Positions 18,673-27,097 of a DNA stretch of 64,000 nt are shown here, one piece after another. The stretch comes from JAAFHB01 sp037133495 (GTDB lineage Bacteria; Bacteroidota; Bacteroidia; Bacteroidales; Prolixibacteraceae): NCBI GenBank assembly GCA_037133495.1, contig JBAXOA010000004.1, positions 1-64,000 on the forward strand, read 5' to 3'. The first letter of the stretch is position 1, and each line of letters opens with the position of its first letter. The position numbers and the translations under genes are program-made. The notes below the pieces were generated by a model that was not told where the DNA came from, made no database searches, and saw only the letters and a program-made list of their open reading frames with translations.

Positions 18673-19527
18673 TTACGCGTAAATATGTTTTTCGGCATGA
18701 TAGGATGAACGAACCAGAGGACTGCTTTCGACCATGCTGAATCCTTTTTCAAGTGCAGCTTCACGGTATTTTATAAAAATTTCGGGTCGTACAAATTCAG
18801 TAATCTTAAGATGATGCGGCGATGGCTGAAGATATTGTCCGATGGTTAGCACTTTGCAACCGGCTTTTAATAAATCATCCATTGTTTCAAATACCTCGTC
18901 CTCTGTTTCACCTAATCCAACCATTATTCCTGACTTCGCCACAATCCCGGAAGCGGCAATAATCTCTATTACTCTCAGGCTCCTGTCATAGCGGGCAACA
19001 TCCCTCACTTTAGGAGTAAGCCTCCTGACAGTTTCCATGTTATGTGAGATCACTTCCGGCCCTGCATCCACAACTTTCTGAATTAATTCCGGTTTTGAAT
19101 AAAAATCGGGAATTAATGTTTCAATAGTGACTCCTGGATTAACTTCTTTAATGGTACGAATTGTCAGAGCCCAAAAATCTGCGCCCCCGTCGGCAAGATC
19201 GTCGCGGGTAACTGATGTAATTACACAGTGTTTTATCTTAAGAGCAAGAATAGTTTCTGCCAGCCGAAGTGGCTCTTCCATATCAACTTCATCCGGAATC
19301 ATATTTTTTACATCACAAAACCTGCAGTTGCGTGTGCATTTTTCGCCTAAAATCATGAAACTTGCCGTCGAGGCACTCCAGCATTCTGATTTATTGGGAC
19401 AGTTACCACTTACGCAGATCGTATTCAATTGCTGATTCGCTGCCAGATTTTTCAATGCGATATAATCTTTCCCGGATGGGAGCGGAGTCTTCATCCAATT
19501 TGGAAGCCGACGTATAGATGTGATCAT
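18673..19527 (-). CDS. lipA: Lipoyl synthase
   Basis: LipA inserts two sulfur atoms into octanoyl groups on E2 and H-protein lipoyl domains by radical SAM chemistry. The 284-residue protein has both LipA clusters: the auxiliary cluster CVSGNCPNKSEC (residues about 38-49) and the radical SAM CTRNCRFC (about 63-70). The terminal RSSYHAEKH carries the conserved RSSY serine ligand. It sits inside the leucine/mevalonate operon, 67 bp after the prenyltransferase gene. That makes sense if the first enzyme of the operon belongs to a lipoate-dependent branched-chain 2-oxoacid dehydrogenase complex. No lipB is nearby. Confidence 0.97.
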   Translation of the reverse strand: MITSIRRLPNWMKTPLPSGKDYIALKNLAANQQLNTICVSGNCPNKSECWSASTASFMILGEKCTRNCRFCDVKNMIPDEVDMEEPLRLAETILALKIKHCVITSVTRDDLADGGADFWALTIRTIKEVNPGVTIETLIPDFYSKPELIQKVVDAGPEVISHNMETVRRLTPKVRDVARYDRSLRVIEIIAASGIVAKSGIMVGLGETEDEVFETMDDLLKAGCKVLTIGQYLQPSPHHLKITEFVRPEIFIKYREAALEKGFSMVESSPLVRSSYHAEKHIYA

Positions 19528-19594
19528 AAGATATCTTAATGTAGCTATAATTGTTTTATATTATACTGATTATCAAAGGCTGCAGAACCCTGGC

Positions 19595-20530
19595 TTATAA
19601 AGCAAGAAATATTGCAAGAGCAAGTAATGCGTCGGTGAGCAATACGGTAACAATATTGGCACCGAGAGCGGGAATCAGTTTTTCGATGTTATTGTAATTT
19701 ACAAGTGTTGTAGAGACAGCTTTAAAAGCAAATGGCAAAGAGAGCAATCCCAGAAAAAGCCAGTTTGATGAGATTCCGGTCAATGGAAGTGCGATAATGA
19801 TGGCAAACGTGACAATTACTCCTGCAACGTATAAAAATGCAGCTTCTTTATAGCCTAACTTTATTACCAAATGTTTACGTCCTCCGGCTTTGTCGGCTTC
19901 AGCATCAGGAAACTGATTAAGAAAAAGGAGAAGGGCTGTTAAAATACCCGGAGGAATGGAGATCATGATCACTTCCAAAGGAAGCAATGACCCAAAAGAC
20001 TGACCTGGTGTCGCTGTTAGCGCGATAAATGTGCCTAAGACAACCAGTGTTCCAAGTGTCAATCCGGAAAATAGTTCACCCAGCATTAGTTTTGTCAGTA
20101 AAGGAGTGTAAAAAACGATAGAAAATGCACCAATTACCATGATCGCAAAAATAGACCAATGTGCGGTTATTCCATAGTAAATTCCAATTAAACTGCTAAG
20201 TATAAGAGTCGCATAGGCAACGATAAGCACCGATTTTGGCTTGGTGAAGCCTGATTTCATCATACCGCTTCCGCCACTGAAAGGAGTTCTGACCGTATTT
20301 TTATCGATGCCTGTCTGATTGTCGGAATATTCGTTAAAAAGGTTAACAGATGCGTGCGAAAAAACTGCACCGGCAATTAATAGTGCTAAATCAAACCATT
20401 TAATAGCATGACCATCAGGTAAATACCTATATGATAAAGCAATCCCGATCAGTACAAGAAGTACAGCAAGGACTAAAAAATTGGCTCTTATCTGATTAAG
20501 CCAGATCACTGTTTTATTTGGATGTTGCAT
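19595..20530 (-). CDS. UbiA/MenA-family membrane prenyltransferase
   Basis: The 311-residue integral membrane protein has eight or nine hydrophobic helices. The first Asp-rich motif is NLFNEYSDNQTGID (residues about 62-75) and the second is NQFPDAEADKAGGRKHL (about 206-222). These bind the Mg-diphosphate of a prenyl donor. The family includes MenA (DHNA polyprenyltransferase of menaquinone synthesis) and geranylgeranylglyceryl-phosphate synthase-like members found beside mevalonate genes in other Bacteroidota. The MenA-like motif spacing favours the former, but the acceptor cannot be read from sequence. It follows the mevalonate kinase gene after 53 bp in the same operon, so it probably uses the isoprenoid made there. 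Confidence 0.8.
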   Translation of the reverse strand: MQHPNKTVIWLNQIRANFLVLAVLLVLIGIALSYRYLPDGHAIKWFDLALLIAGAVFSHASVNLFNEYSDNQTGIDKNTVRTPFSGGSGMMKSGFTKPKSVLIVAYATLILSSLIGIYYGITAHWSIFAIMVIGAFSIVFYTPLLTKLMLGELFSGLTLGTLVVLGTFIALTATPGQSFGSLLPLEVIMISIPPGILTALLLFLNQFPDAEADKAGGRKHLVIKLGYKEAAFLYVAGVIVTFAIIIALPLTGISSNWLFLGLLSLPFAFKAVSTTLVNYNNIEKLIPALGANIVTVLLTDALLALAIFLAL

Positions 20531-20583
20531 AAAATATTTAAATATTAAAATAAATTTTGGGTGATATTACATAATTATAAATG

Positions 20584-21489
20584 CTAAACAAAAGTATAAT
20601 CAAGATGGTTCAAAATAAAATAGGATTCAGCTTTTTGGCGGTCGCGGGCAATGGCGAGCGTGAATCCTCCGCCACCTGATCCACATAGCTTTAGATAAAA
20701 ATCACCACTGATTATTCCGTGTTTAAAATAATTCGTCATCCCGGCAGGAATCATTGCGCTAAAGTAAGTAAGCTGAAATTGCGAATACCTCATTATTAAC
20801 GTCTCGAACGTTTCAAAATCGGAATTTAACAATGCTCTGATTGTTTTATTTATTAAAGGAATATATTCAATATCGATCTGTTCTTTAAAATCAGTCTGGT
20901 TATACTGTTCCATAAAAGCGCTGACCAAAATATCTGTCCTTCCCATTGAATGGGAATTAATTAGAAACAAAGTGTAATTGTCTAAAAAAGAAGAGAGATC
21001 AATAGCTGCATTAAAGGAATTAACGTTTTCTATCAGCAAAGGTTTATTCAAATATGAGATAAGCGGGTCGATACCGGAACTTAATCCATGAAAGAAAGAT
21101 TCTATTAAAGCAAGATTTGTCCGGGTAAGGTTAAGCTCATTTTGAGCTTCAGGAGCAGCATATTTGTGATAAATTGAAGCAGTTAGCGCTCCTGAGCTGC
21201 CAAGTCCCGATCCTTCTGGAATTGAGGAATCAAAATACAATCCATTTTTAATATCGTTTTCAAAATAATCCAGATTCAGGAAGTGAAATCTCTTGTCATT
21301 ACTTTTGAAAAACTGATTCAACTTTATAAGAACGGCATTCGATTCAATTTCTTTTTGCGATATTATACCGGATAATACTTCAGGAAACCTGAGCTGACCT
21401 GAAAAGCGGTGAAAAGGAACAGCAAGCGCCATCGAATTCAGGATTATGCCATATTCCCCAAACAGAATTATTTTAGCCGGATAAGTCAT
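20584..21489 (-). CDS. Mevalonate kinase (GHMP kinase)
   Basis: The 301-residue GHMP kinase begins with PAKIILFGEYGIILNSMALAVP, the usual mevalonate kinase start (GKVILFGEHAVVYG). The ATP loop is PEGSGLGSSGALTASI (residues about 73-88) and the third GHMP motif is CGSGGGGFTLAIARD near the C-terminus. The enzyme phosphorylates mevalonate at C5. It starts one base after the diphosphomevalonate decarboxylase stop codon, so the two are translationally linked. Of the three GHMP enzymes in the operon this one has the clearest mevalonate kinase start. The Bacteroidota sequences are divergent, so a swap of roles with the gene at 22594 is possible. Confidence 0.82.
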   Translation of the reverse strand: MTYPAKIILFGEYGIILNSMALAVPFHRFSGQLRFPEVLSGIISQKEIESNAVLIKLNQFFKSNDKRFHFLNLDYFENDIKNGLYFDSSIPEGSGLGSSGALTASIYHKYAAPEAQNELNLTRTNLALIESFFHGLSSGIDPLISYLNKPLLIENVNSFNAAIDLSSFLDNYTLFLINSHSMGRTDILVSAFMEQYNQTDFKEQIDIEYIPLINKTIRALLNSDFETFETLIMRYSQFQLTYFSAMIPAGMTNYFKHGIISGDFYLKLCGSGGGGFTLAIARDRQKAESYFILNHLDYTFV

Positions 21490-21490
21490 G

Positions 21491-22558
21491 CTAAGTTAAA
21501 ATTTCAGGTGTAAGCAATTTCGGTCCGCTTCCGATTTTATCGTCAATCCATCTGCCATCTTCACAGAATTTGAGAAGTATATCATGAACAAAAGGAAGGA
21601 TCATTTCACGTTGATCTTCAAAATAGATCAGGTGCACATTTGGACCGGCGTCTATTGTAAAAAACAGATCAAAACCTGTTTGAGTTCTGAACTTTCTGAT
21701 CTCTTCAATGATGCTTATGGTCTGCGGTTTGAGCAATAATCCGTTTTGCGATGAGGTCATGAGTAAGGCATGAAGCGATAACGCCTCATTTTCAGCAATA
21801 GAGGCAATAGTTTGATAATCACTGCTGCGAATAGCTTCTGACATTTCTCGTATATGGTTGTTCGCCTGAACAATTCTTCCGTCATGGTACGGATGATCCG
21901 ACATTAAAGCATGTCCGGAACTGCTCGATACCTTTTTCTCTTCAGAGCTGACAATCAGAATTATATCCATTAACTTATTCAGCCTGCTTCCTGCCGGTAG
22001 TGGAAACGGAGTGGCATATTCGTCTGATGATTGTGGCACTACGGGATTTTCTCCCCAGGTTACCACCCCTCCGAATACCGATCGGGAAGCACTGCCGGAT
22101 CCCATACGGGAAATGAAGGATGCACGCCGAAAAAAATCAATTTCGGGAAGCTTTTTCTGGTTTACAAACTCCTCCATGCTTACAAGACAAAGAGCCATTG
22201 CACTCATAGACGATGCAGAAGAAGCTATTCCTGTCGAATGGGGGAAATTATTCTCACTATGAAAAAGAAGCTTGTAATCAGCTAAAATGGGCATTTCTGC
22301 CAGTAAACCATAGAGTAATTTTTCTGTCTTTCGTTCAAATCCGAGATGTTGCTCACTGTGAAAAAAATATTCAACACTTATCCTCTTATCAGGATACTGT
22401 TTTTTTTGAAAAGTCAGGCAAGTGGTGGTTACAGATTTTTCGAGCGTGAAACTTAAAGAGCAATTTTCCGGAAGCTGATGCGCTCTTTTACCCCAATATT
22501 TTACCAAGGCAATATTCGAAGGGGCACTCCAACATATTTTTTTTTGCTCTTCGCTCAT
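21491..22558 (-). CDS. mvaD: Diphosphomevalonate decarboxylase
   Basis: MvaD converts diphosphomevalonate to isopentenyl diphosphate with ATP. The 355-residue protein has the family start WSAPSNIALVKYWGKR (compare NIAVIKYWGK) and NCSLSFTLEKSVTTT. The ATP loop is FPHSTGIASSASSMSA, then the decarboxylase-specific GSGSASRSVFGGVVTW, and later TIDAGPNVHLIY with the catalytic Asp region. The Ser/Arg motif distinguishes it from the kinases of the same superfamily. It lies between the phosphomevalonate kinase gene (35 bp upstream) and the mevalonate kinase gene. Its presence shows a classical mevalonate route ending in decarboxylation of the diphosphate, not an archaeal variant. Confidence 0.93.
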   Translation of the reverse strand: MSEEQKKICWSAPSNIALVKYWGKRAHQLPENCSLSFTLEKSVTTTCLTFQKKQYPDKRISVEYFFHSEQHLGFERKTEKLLYGLLAEMPILADYKLLFHSENNFPHSTGIASSASSMSAMALCLVSMEEFVNQKKLPEIDFFRRASFISRMGSGSASRSVFGGVVTWGENPVVPQSSDEYATPFPLPAGSRLNKLMDIILIVSSEEKKVSSSSGHALMSDHPYHDGRIVQANNHIREMSEAIRSSDYQTIASIAENEALSLHALLMTSSQNGLLLKPQTISIIEEIRKFRTQTGFDLFFTIDAGPNVHLIYFEDQREMILPFVHDILLKFCEDGRWIDDKIGSGPKLLTPEILT

Positions 22559-22593
22559 TGTGTTATCGTCTTTCTAATTATTAAAATGTTGAT

Positions 22594-23559
22594 TTAGTTT
22601 CCATCTGCCGACGGATAGAATTTTAAATTTTCATCGGAAACAATTTCATCATATCTGAATATTGTATTTAATCCATTACTAATGAAGTAATTGCGCACAT
22701 ATTCTTCAGAGGCAGTTGAAGCTGCCAAAATAAAATCACCTCCCCAGGCTCCCAGCGATTTCACAGAACCATCAAAATCCTTAAATTTCAGTACTTTAAT
22801 GGGTATTTCTCCAATGATTTTTGCAATAATAGCTTCATGCTGTTCCATTAAAATTTGAAATAGATTCAAATGTTCAGCATTTTCCAATTGCAAAGTAATT
22901 TTGGTGATCATCTGAATATCCTCTTTGGTTATTTTTGAAAGCTTTAGCTTGCCGATGCTCTCTTTTGAATTTTGCATTTGGTTCAGATAAATAAAAAAGA
23001 GCTGCCTGTTGAATACCGGACTAAATTTTGCTTCGCGGTAATGAGGCTGATCGCCTTTTCGTTCAAAGATGATTGGAACAGAGGATCTTGCACAGGCAAT
23101 ATCATAACCGGATCCGGTAAAAATCAGATTATTAAGTTCAAATGGATCACAATCAGCCCAATAAGCTATATTGGAAATAAAAGAACTGCTTGAACCAACT
23201 CCCCAGTCAGGGTTGAAATTCATATTGGAAGTCGCTTGAAATATGTTATTTGACTCCAGAAAATGTGGATTCAGAACTTTGGCAGCTTTCAGGGTTTTTT
23301 GAAGTGTTTCAGACAGATCCACTCTGTTGGTATCCAATATCTGCAAGTCGGGGAGGAGCAGTGTGGTATAAAACCATAAATCATTGTTGATCATTGATTT
23401 CCACAATACAGAAGGCGTTCCGTCTATTTCGGAAACTGTCAGTTTTTGTCCGAACTGAAGTGGCAAGGCGAGCGAAAGTGCACCTTTAAGCACAACATAT
23501 TCACCAGAAACCATTAATTTGGCATGTGATTTGAAAGATTTAGCGGGTTTCAGGCTCAT
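22594..23559 (-). CDS. GHMP kinase, probable phosphomevalonate kinase
   Basis: The 321-residue GHMP kinase starts SHAKLMVSGEYVVLKGALSLALP, like mevalonate and phosphomevalonate kinases. The ATP-binding loop is DWGVGSSSSFISNIAYW (residues about 135-151). SGYDIACARSSVPIIF resembles the SGxDxxxA segment of phosphomevalonate kinases, and the C-terminal motif is SLGAWGGDFILAAS. With mevalonate kinase and decarboxylase already present in the operon, the missing step is phosphomevalonate to diphosphomevalonate, and this gene fits it by elimination. Its start overlaps the HMG-CoA reductase stop by 4 bp (ATGA). It is much shorter than eukaryotic phosphomevalonate kinase. Confidence 0.75.
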   Translation of the reverse strand: MSLKPAKSFKSHAKLMVSGEYVVLKGALSLALPLQFGQKLTVSEIDGTPSVLWKSMINNDLWFYTTLLLPDLQILDTNRVDLSETLQKTLKAAKVLNPHFLESNNIFQATSNMNFNPDWGVGSSSSFISNIAYWADCDPFELNNLIFTGSGYDIACARSSVPIIFERKGDQPHYREAKFSPVFNRQLFFIYLNQMQNSKESIGKLKLSKITKEDIQMITKITLQLENAEHLNLFQILMEQHEAIIAKIIGEIPIKVLKFKDFDGSVKSLGAWGGDFILAASTASEEYVRNYFISNGLNTIFRYDEIVSDENLKFYPSADGN

Positions 23560-24863
23560 AATTCATCCCTGATTTGTTGAATAAATTCTTCCACTGCAGC
23601 ATAACTAACTTCATTTCCTTGAAAATGATTGCGTACAGCTTTGCGCTCTATTGCATTAACATTCAGCTGGTTGAGTATATTAGACAAGTGCATTTTCATG
23701 TGGCCGGCCTGAATTCCGGTAGTGATCAGTGATGCAATTGCAGCGAAATTACTGGCAAGTCCGGACGCTGCTGCGATCATCATTAACTTTTGGGCATCAG
23801 GATATTTTAAGATGGTCAATGCCCTCTTTACCACCGGATGAATTTGGGTAATACCTCCAACTGTCCCAATAGCCAGTGGAATTTCAAGTTCATATTTGAA
23901 TGTTTTATCAGTAATCTGGAGTGATGTCAGCCCTTTATACCTGCCATCTCTGGAAGCATATGCATGAGCCGAAGCTGCGGTGGCTCGTATGTCATTGCCA
24001 GTCGCCTGAAGTACCGCATCAATACCGTTAAAAATCCCTTTGTTATGCGTCACAGCACGCGAAATATCGATATTCGCAATATCAACTGATTGTTTAAATC
24101 TGGTCATGAAATCATTGCAATTCAATTTGTTGTTCCATCCGGATATCATTTCAACCGGGCATTCAACCCAACAGCGAACTTTGCAGTCCGGGGTGTAATT
24201 TGAGAGGATAGCCATGATGATTTCAACTTTCGCGCCGGCACAATTCAGTTTATCAGAATCCTTCAATGCCGATGAAATTTTTTCAAGACAGCTATTGATG
24301 AAATTGGCACCCATCGCATCAGATGTTTCGAACGATACATCAATCTGATAATAATCCTGCAGCGATGAGGTCTGATCAACAAGTGAAATATCAGTAATTC
24401 CGCCACTTCTTTGTCTCATTTTATTCGTTATCGAATGAGTTGCACTGAGTAGTTGTACCTTTATTTCCGGAAATAAAGCTTTAATATTTTTCGGATTACC
24501 ATTCCACGTGAAATGAACCTGACCTTTTTTAGTAGTTCCACAGATAGTGGTTTTAAAACCTCCTCTTTCGGCCCAGAATTTTGAAGCTTTTGATGCTGCA
24601 GCAATCACCGAACTCTCCTCTGTGGCAAACGGGACAATAAACAGCTCTCCATTGATCATCATATTGGTTACCAATCCCATGGGGACCGGAAAATTTCCAA
24701 TATAATTTTCGATCATTTCGGAATACACCAATTGCTGATCCTCGTTCTGAGCATCGTAATCATAGAAGGCAGGAACTTCATCGGTGTTTAAATCAGAAAA
24801 CTGCGAGATATAATCAAGCCTTTGCTTGCGATTAAATTTCGAAAAACCGGACAGGACAGACAT
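23556..24863 (-). CDS. mvaA: Hydroxymethylglutaryl-CoA reductase, class II
   Basis: The 435-residue protein has the short class II start SGFSKFNRKQRLDYI with no membrane anchor. Catalytic motifs are present: the Glu in TEESSVIAAASKAS, the DAMGANFINSCLEKI segment, the Lys in THNKGIFNGIDAVLQATGND, and the C-terminal His in GIQAGHMKMHLSNIL. Class II enzymes interconvert HMG-CoA and mevalonate; Pseudomonas mevalonii uses the enzyme for degradation, while Staphylococcus and Listeria use it for biosynthesis. The following genes lead to IPP, so biosynthesis is favoured. The gene is 12 bp after the IPP isomerase gene and overlaps the next kinase by 4 bp. It is the hinge between the two halves of the operon, because HMG-CoA is the product of the upstream leucine enzymes. 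Confidence 0.95.
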   Translation of the reverse strand: MSVLSGFSKFNRKQRLDYISQFSDLNTDEVPAFYDYDAQNEDQQLVYSEMIENYIGNFPVPMGLVTNMMINGELFIVPFATEESSVIAAASKASKFWAERGGFKTTICGTTKKGQVHFTWNGNPKNIKALFPEIKVQLLSATHSITNKMRQRSGGITDISLVDQTSSLQDYYQIDVSFETSDAMGANFINSCLEKISSALKDSDKLNCAGAKVEIIMAILSNYTPDCKVRCWVECPVEMISGWNNKLNCNDFMTRFKQSVDIANIDISRAVTHNKGIFNGIDAVLQATGNDIRATAASAHAYASRDGRYKGLTSLQITDKTFKYELEIPLAIGTVGGITQIHPVVKRALTILKYPDAQKLMMIAAASGLASNFAAIASLITTGIQAGHMKMHLSNILNQLNVNAIERKAVRNHFQGNEVSYAAVEEFIQQIRDEL

Positions 24864-24875
24864 ATTATTCAGATC

Positions 24876-25937
24876 TTAATTTACCTTCTTTGGGATTTTC
24901 AGGGTAAGGTAACTTTTTGCCATCCGGAAGCCTTCTATCTGAGACGCGACGAAACGCTGCAATTCAGAATATTCTCCTTGACTATATTTCAGAAATACTG
25001 ATGCCTGAGCATAAATGGCAGGAAGGATTGATTTTTCTGTCAGGTAAAACCCATCGAGGTAATTGGCTATTCCACCTGAGATGATCAATTGGTTACAAGT
25101 AAAGTTTTCCCCATTTATCCACATATTATTGATAAGATCGACCATTTCTTCAGCTGTGACACCAATATTTACAAATGGCTGGTGTAATTCATCTTTCCGG
25201 AATGAATTCCGCTGTATTTCAACTTTCGAAAAATTAGTTCCGCCAAAAGCGCCGAATTCGATTGCTGCAAGTGGCATTTTAAGTAATCGCCTGATACTCT
25301 GAGGTCCGAAGCCTTGTCCAACTTCCTTTACAATTAGCTGAAAATCAATCTTTTCTAAAAGTTTTTCGATTGTATCAACAGGCGCATGGAAAATTGTATT
25401 TCCCTCGGGCTGCACCCATTCCTGAAGAGGATTAACATGGATAATCAACCCATCCGCGTTTAGTCTGTCGATCAGGCGTCGCAGATCATCTGTTTTATGA
25501 AGTGCTATCATCTCTTCTATTTGGGCAATACCCAGATTGGCGAAGAGCGGATTCTCGTCACCAATAATCGAACGGACATTAAAATCATCGAAATAGGTGT
25601 CATCGTCGAGTAACATCCGACAGGAACCTAATCCCATTCCCATTCCAAATTCATTGCATGCTCTGGCCAGATTACGATTAATTGTTCCTGCCAAACGATG
25701 TCCTCCTGTCATACTTGAAACCCAAACCGGAACATTCAGTTTCTTGCCTGCAAAAGGAATTGGCTCCAAAGGGTTTAATGGAAATCCGGATATCATCGGT
25801 TCATAATAAAACCGTTTATCCGTCTCGAATACTGATGTTTGTGATTTTAAAGCCAGATGGATATGGTCAGACTTGCGCTCTGAATCAGCGAATAATGCAT
25901 CATTTTTAAAATCGTCGGGTTGATTAAATATTTCCAT
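24876..25937 (-). CDS. fni: Type 2 isopentenyl-diphosphate isomerase (FMN-dependent)
   Basis: The enzyme isomerises IPP to DMAPP. The protein of about 353 residues starts with RKSDHIHLAL after a short leader, typical of IDI-2. It continues with PVWVSSMTGG, the FMN-binding GMGMGLGSCR, HVNPLQEWVQPEG with the conserved His/Asn and Gln/Glu, and VKEVGQGFGP. The C-terminal ISGGIANYLDG binds the FMN phosphate. I chose the ATG at 25937. A GTG at 25955 would overlap the acyl-CoA dehydrogenase stop codon and add six residues. It is placed between the leucine and mevalonate parts of the operon. Confidence 0.95.
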   Translation of the reverse strand: MEIFNQPDDFKNDALFADSERKSDHIHLALKSQTSVFETDKRFYYEPMISGFPLNPLEPIPFAGKKLNVPVWVSSMTGGHRLAGTINRNLARACNEFGMGMGLGSCRMLLDDDTYFDDFNVRSIIGDENPLFANLGIAQIEEMIALHKTDDLRRLIDRLNADGLIIHVNPLQEWVQPEGNTIFHAPVDTIEKLLEKIDFQLIVKEVGQGFGPQSIRRLLKMPLAAIEFGAFGGTNFSKVEIQRNSFRKDELHQPFVNIGVTAEEMVDLINNMWINGENFTCNQLIISGGIANYLDGFYLTEKSILPAIYAQASVFLKYSQGEYSELQRFVASQIEGFRMAKSYLTLKIPKKVN

Positions 25938-25954
25938 ATTATCAATAAATAGCA

Positions 25955-27097
25955 CTATAAAATATGGCGTGAAATAACCATTTTCAAAATTTCTGAAGTT
26001 CCTTCACCGATCTGAAGAAGCCGTTGATCCCGGTAAAATCGTTCAATATGGTTTTCCCTCAGAAATCCGAAAGCTCCATGTACCTGAAGTGATTCATCGG
26101 CAACTTCACGGGCAATTTCTGAGCAGTAAAGCTTTGCCATCGCAGCCTGCTTGGCAAAAGGTAATCCGGCATCTTTCAACCGGCAAGTGTGATAAAGTGT
26201 ATTACGGGCCATTTCAATCTTGGTAGCCATCTCTGCAAGTTTGAAGGATATTGCTTGAAAATCAGACAAGGATTTTCCAAATTGCTTCCGTCTTTGAGCG
26301 TAATTAACTGCCATTTCAAATGCACCCTGCGCCAGTCCCAATCCAATTGCGGCAATGGATAGCCTTCCCCCGTCAAGGGTCGAAAGCATAATTTTCATCC
26401 CTTCACCCCTGTTACCCAAAATATTGGATTCGGGAACAATACAATTTTGAAACCGGAGTTCTCCATTATCGACAGCACGCCACATTAATTTTCCTTTGAT
26501 CGGAGCAGATGTATAACCGGGTGTTAACCGGTCAACCAAAATTGCTGACAATTCCTTTTTACCGTCTTTCAGATCAGTAATTGCCTGAAGCGTAATTCCG
26601 GATGCGATTGAGGAGGAGCAGTTTGTTATAAATCTCTTGGAACCATTGATTATCCAATTATTCTCCACCAGTTTCGCCTCTGTTTCAACTCCTTTGGCAT
26701 CCGAACCGGCATTTTCTTCAGTAAGACCAAAAGCCCATAATTTTTCCCCTGTACACAATCCAGGTAAGTATTTCAATCGTTGCTCCTCGGTTCCAAATAC
26801 AAAAATAGGATTAATCCCCAGTGAATTATGAGCTGCAACTGTCGCTGCAGGTGAGCTATCAACACGTGCAAGCTCTTCTACTGCAATGATGTATGACAAA
26901 TAATCAAGACCTTGGCCACCAAATTCTTTTGGAAGCATAATTCCGAATAACCCCGCCTTTCCCATCTTAAAGGCTAATTCAACAGGGAACTCCTCTTTTT
27001 CGTCTTGCTCAATAGCGATAGGCTTAAGGATTGTTTCAGAAAATTCCCTGATTTTTGCTCGATATACCACGTATCGATCGTCCAATAATTCATTCAT
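25955..27097 (-). CDS. Acyl-CoA dehydrogenase, probable isovaleryl-CoA dehydrogenase by context
   Basis: The 380-residue FAD enzyme shows the canonical acyl-CoA dehydrogenase blocks: FGLTEENAGSDAKG, INGSKRFITN, TLDGGRLSIAAIGLG, RRKQFGKSLSDFQ, LQVHGAFGFLRENHIERFYRDQR and GEGTSEILKMVISRHI. The catalytic Glu is in GEGTSEI, the short-chain/branched-chain enzyme position. The helix-G position, where classical isovaleryl-CoA dehydrogenases carry Glu, here reads LDGGR. So the isovaleryl-CoA assignment rests on the operon (carboxylase subunits and methylglutaconyl-CoA hydratase adjacent), not on the active site. Its start overlaps the biotin carboxylase stop by 4 bp. Electrons would pass to ETF, which is not encoded here. 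Confidence 0.88.
   Translation of the reverse strand: MNELLDDRYVVYRAKIREFSETILKPIAIEQDEKEEFPVELAFKMGKAGLFGIMLPKEFGGQGLDYLSYIIAVEELARVDSSPAATVAAHNSLGINPIFVFGTEEQRLKYLPGLCTGEKLWAFGLTEENAGSDAKGVETEAKLVENNWIINGSKRFITNCSSSIASGITLQAITDLKDGKKELSAILVDRLTPGYTSAPIKGKLMWRAVDNGELRFQNCIVPESNILGNRGEGMKIMLSTLDGGRLSIAAIGLGLAQGAFEMAVNYAQRRKQFGKSLSDFQAISFKLAEMATKIEMARNTLYHTCRLKDAGLPFAKQAAMAKLYCSEIAREVADESLQVHGAFGFLRENHIERFYRDQRLLQIGEGTSEILKMVISRHIL

Noticed and set aside
23556..24863. HMG-CoA reductase as a mevalonate-degrading enzyme
   Set aside because: Class II reductases can be degradative, but all three enzymes from mevalonate to IPP plus the IPP isomerase are in the same operon, so biosynthesis is more likely.
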